DNA of 64,000 bases from Actinernus sp. WN-2022 (lineage: Eukaryota > Cnidaria > Anthozoa > Actiniaria > Actinernidae), in assembly GCA_030867875.1 (NCBI GenBank), contig JAOWCC010000019.1:105201006-105265005 (forward strand). Direction: 5' to 3'. Below the pieces are notes generated by a model that saw only the letters and a program-made list of their open reading frames with translations, had not been told where the DNA came from and did not search any database. The translations under genes and the position numbers were made by a program. Below are positions 46,201 through 50,994 of the stretch, piece by piece (the first letter of the stretch is position 1; each line of letters begins with the position of its first letter).

Positions 46201-49200
46201 GCTTTACCTCTAAATCTTTAACGCATATTTTTGATCTGTCTCTTGGTACTGGCATTTTACCTTCTGACTGGAAAAATGCTAGAGTATCTTCAATTTTTAA
46301 AGATGATTACAAGACAGACCCTAATAATTATCGTCCTATTTCTGTTGTAATCAAGGTATTTGAGAGAGCTATATTTAATCAGTTCTATGATTACCTAACT
46401 CAAAATAATATATTGGCAAAGTTCCAGTCAGGTTTTAGGCCTTTGCATTCAACTGTAACAGCTCTCTTAGATGCCACAAATGAATGGTTTCTAAATATTG
46501 ACTTTGGCTTAATAAACGCAGACTTGTTACTCGACCTGAAAAAGGCTTTTGATGCTATTGTTCACAATATTCTCATAACAAAATTAAACTTCTACGGGGT
46601 TCAACCGAAAGCATTGGCATGGTTCACAAATTACCTTACATATCGCACACAAATGACACGAGTACACGGAATTTTGTCAGATTCTTGCACTGTCAAGTGT
46701 GGTATTTCATAGTGATCTATTCTTGGTCCTCTGTTTTTTCTGTTTTACATAAATGACTTGTCCAACTGTAATTTTATCATCTAGCGTACATCATGCAGAT
46801 GACACGAGTTTTACATATGCCTTATACTATTAATGAACCGTGATCTGCATGAATGAATGGTTAAATGCCAATAAATGTTTAAAATTTAGTTTAAATGTAA
46901 CTAAAACTAAATACATGCTATTAGGGACTCGACAAAACATAGCATCATTGCCAAGTAGTCTTAATATAAATCTAGATGGAAAGCAAATTGAAAAGGAAAG
47001 CAAATTGAAAAGGTAAACAAATTGAAAAGGAAAACGGTAATACTTCAAGTGCGTCGGCGTTAATAATTTAACTGTTAAATTATTAATTCAAGTGCCTCGG
47101 CGTTAATAATTTAATTATTCATTCAAGTGCCTCGGCGTTAATAATTTAACTGTTAAATGATTCATTCAAGTGCGTCGGCGTTAATAATTTAACTGTTAAA
47201 TGATTCATTCAAGTGCCTCGGCGTTAATAATTTAACTGTTAAATTATTCATTCATTTGCGTCGGCGTTAATAATTTAACTGTTAAATTATTCATTCAAGT
47301 GTGTCGGCGTTAATAATTTAACTGTTAAATTATTCATTCAAGTGCGTCGGCGTTAATAATTTAACTGTTAAATTATTCATTCAAGTGCGTCGGCGTTAAT
47401 AATTTAACTGTTAAATTATTCATTCAAGTGTGTCGGCGTTAATAATTTAACTGTTAAATTATTCATTCAAGTGCGTCGGCGTTAATAATTTAACTGTTAA
47501 ATTATTCATTCAAGTGTGTCGGCGTTAATAATTTAACTGTTAAATTATTCATTCAAGTGCGTCGGTGTTAATAATTTAACTGTTAAATTATTCATTCAAG
47601 TGCCTCGGCGTTAATAATTTAACTGTTAAATGATTCATTCAAGTGCGTCGGCGTTAATAATTTAACTGTTAAATTATTCCTTCAAGTGCCTCGGCGTTAA
47701 TAATTTAACTGTTAAATTATTCCTTCAAGTGCCTCGGCGTTAATAATTTAACTGTTTAAATTATTCCTTCAAGTGCCTCGGCGTTAATAATTTAACTGTT
47801 AAATTATTCCTTCAAGTGCCTCGGCGTTAATAATTTAACAGTTAAATTATTCCTTCAAGTGCCTCGGTGTTAACTGGAAATTAAGCGTAGCGCCAGTGTA
47901 GATATTTTTAAAAGCAAATTGAAAACGCAGGCTGAAACCATGCCTCCTTGAAGCTATCCTAATAACAATTTACAAATCGTTAATTTTACCTCAATTGGAT
48001 TACTGTACTGAGGTAGGGGGTAGTTTGGGGAAAACACTGTCAGTCAAACTCCAAAAATTGCAAAACAGCTGCCAGGATCATCACTAGTTCAAATTACGAT
48101 ATCAGGTCTGATCACATTTTAGCTGAACTGGGTTGGAAGAAGCTATATGAGAGACGGCAGTCTAAACTTGCTTCAATGGTTTCCAAATGCACCCATGATA
48201 GCGTGCCAGACTATCTCAATAATATTTACACAAACAAACCTCTATCCACCAATACAATCTTAGAAATTCGGATTCAGCTCTGTTTGTACCGAGACCAAAT
48301 AGTGAGGCAGGGAAAAGGAGCTTTTCCTATAGGGGTGCAGTGCTGTGGAATTCACCTCCTCGGGCGTGCCAAGGTACACTGACTAAATTCATGAAATCGC
48401 TGTCATAGTTATATATGTAGGATAATTTATTATAGTTTTATCAATTTTATCGCTTTTTTACAGTATAAGTATTTAATATTTAGAATAAGTTTTTAGCTAT
48501 ATTGTAATTTATGTACTAGACACGGCTCTCTGGAAGAGCATCATTATATGAAGAGACTCCGTGGGTAAATAAAGAGATACACAATACAAGTTTTGTATGG
48601 GTTTGAGCCAGTTATACCTACTAGCCTCGTTATGTCATTAACTTTGCAACAATGAAAGACCAAACTCTCAAACATATCAGGACCTCCCTACTGATGCATT
48701 TAAATTTATAACAATGTAGGCTGATTTTAAAAGCATTTCAGTGAGAAGCGAGAATGCCATTCAAATAATTCCAAAGAATTAATCGTACTATTCTCTTGTT
48801 CTACTCTCTCAGGTACTCAGACAGATCGACATGCAGGTCACAGGGCATGTAAATGTATCGATGGATTCCATCGCAGGTATCGCTTCGGTCCATGTCATAA
48901 GTGTCCACACGATGGTCTTCAGTGTCTCGATGAGTCAATCACCGTTAAACCCGGTTACTATTGGTACTGGACATCACAATCCAGTTATCACCAGTACGGA
49001 TTATTCGCCGAGAACCTACGAATAAAAAACAATTCCTACAACAGAAATTCGTCGTACTTCAATGGTTCCCTACCCAGGCCCTACAAATGCCCCCACGTAA
49101 AATCCTGTCAAGGAGGACTGGGATCAATGTGTGCAACTGGCTACACGGGGTGTTTTTGTGCGAGTTGTGTAGGCCGGGTTACTACAAGCGAGTCCTGAAC

Positions 49201-50956
49201 TGCAACCTTGTCCATCGAAAGCATGGGTACTTGGACAAATTGGAGATTTGTGGCGATTTTTATACTCCTGATAGCGTTTGTAATATGGATTGGTAAAAGA
49301 GAGAAGAAGAAGAACGACAACGCTCGCTCAAATGGTTGATATCGTCCTTGCGCGGTTCAAAATAGTCATTGGATTCTACCAAGTTACATCTGGCATTGTA
49401 GATGCTTTCGTGTACATTAAATGGCCAACAGCACTCTCATCCATTGGAGATTACTCAAAGATCATTCAGTTAAACGTGCTACAGGTCGCTCCACTGCATT
49501 GCATATTTCCAACGTGGAATCAGGACGCCTATAGTTCAATGATTATTTTGATTGTAACCAATGCCTCCGTGGTGTTTATTGCTGTGATGTTTTACTTTTT
49601 AAGAAAGTTAATCCTAAAAAGGCAAAGAGATTCAGAAAACCATGATGATGAAATAAAAGAGACACTGTCGAAGACCAAAGTGTTCCTGTACCGTAATGTG
49701 TTCCTCTTCCTGTTCATAACCTATCCCAGCACGTGTTCAGCCATCGTGCGCATCCTCCCTCTCGCCTGCCACAAACTGTGCTCCGAGGAAACCTGCGTCA
49801 AGTATTTAAAGGCTGACTACAGCCTGCGCTGTGAGGGATTGAAATACAAGCAGTACACCATAGTTGCGTTTAGTTTTCTCCTCTACATCATGCTTTTACC
49901 AGGATTAGCTTTTGTCGTTTTAAAAAAGCACCAAAAGCCTACTAAGGTAGCAACCCTTGACGATGCTACGAACGAGGACGAGAAAAGGTCCCGTCCAAGT
50001 TCAAGGCAGAATGACAGTCGAGATGTAAGCTTTCCCGTAAGACGATTTGCAGTTGATGCCGACATCGACGACTCCTTGGAAACCCACGAGTATTACCTGT
50101 CAAGAGGAAGAGGTGGTCAAAGCAAAACCGAAAACCCTTCGTGACCGGGAAAGTGATCACGGCATGAGCTTCCTGTATGAGAATTACAAAGACGACGCGT
50201 GGTACTGGGAACTAGTGGAAATAGTGCGCAAACTCATACTTACAACAGAATCATTTTGATTGGTCGAGAAAGTCGCGCCTACGTGGCCTCGCCTCTATTG
50301 TCAGCGGACTATTTGCTATTTGGTATGCGCACCGCCAGCCAATTAAGATCTCTTTGAAGATCGTCTGATGTTGACATCTCTTATAGTGACATTCATCAAC
50401 CTCGGGATAGGAGTGATCCTCAAGATCCCCAAAGAAGCGGTCCCTTCTGATGTGGACCAGTACACTGACAGCTTGTTGGTTAACATCCTTGTGGTTGGAG
50501 CGAATGTCCTTGTTATCGTGATTATTGTTGGTAAGTAATAATAATTTAAAATATCTGTTGCAGCATTGATTTTTGAGGCTGGAGTTTGCATTAGTTTTAT
50601 AACATCATAACTGCTAAGAGACGTATTTCTCCGCGGTATGTCCTTATTTCCAATGGTAATCAGCCAATCAGAAGACGAGAATCGGACCATGCAGTTGTAT
50701 ATAAAATTTAAAATAACAATTAGTGATAATGACTTAGAAATTTATAACAGTTTCACACAACAAAGTTTGAAGCTTGAGAGAAGCTTTCAGCTAGCATCCG
50801 CTATCTTTCATCAGCTTATGTAGGTTGGTCACGTGACAGCCGCGCATGTACACTTGACGTGTTAACGCTGGACATGTTGTTGTTGTCACGTGACCGGACG
50901 AGTGGATCGTAGATTGGGGAAAGTCGGTGGCGCCCTTGGTCACGGGGGGCGGGGGT

Positions 50957-50994
<38 letters not shown>

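Larger units (their letters stand above)
45700..48600 (+). mobile_element. LINE-E: plus-strand non-LTR element interrupted by a minisatellite
   Basis: Linker codons (KNAECNRHARNQVN, SKAHYYNNFFS) from about 45730, RT to about 46960, a 43-bp minisatellite 47046-47878, then RT C-terminal codons to 48390 and a 3' end with AATAAAGAGATACAC at about 48570. A two-stem hairpin (CACGG/CCGTG with GCTCT-CTGGA-AGAGC) is at 48517-48563. Many stops: inactive. Confidence 0.8.

Noticed and set aside
47046..47878. CRISPR or coding repeat protein
   Set aside because: No spacers; 43-bp unit shifts frame each repeat and contains stops; explained as expansion inside a LINE.
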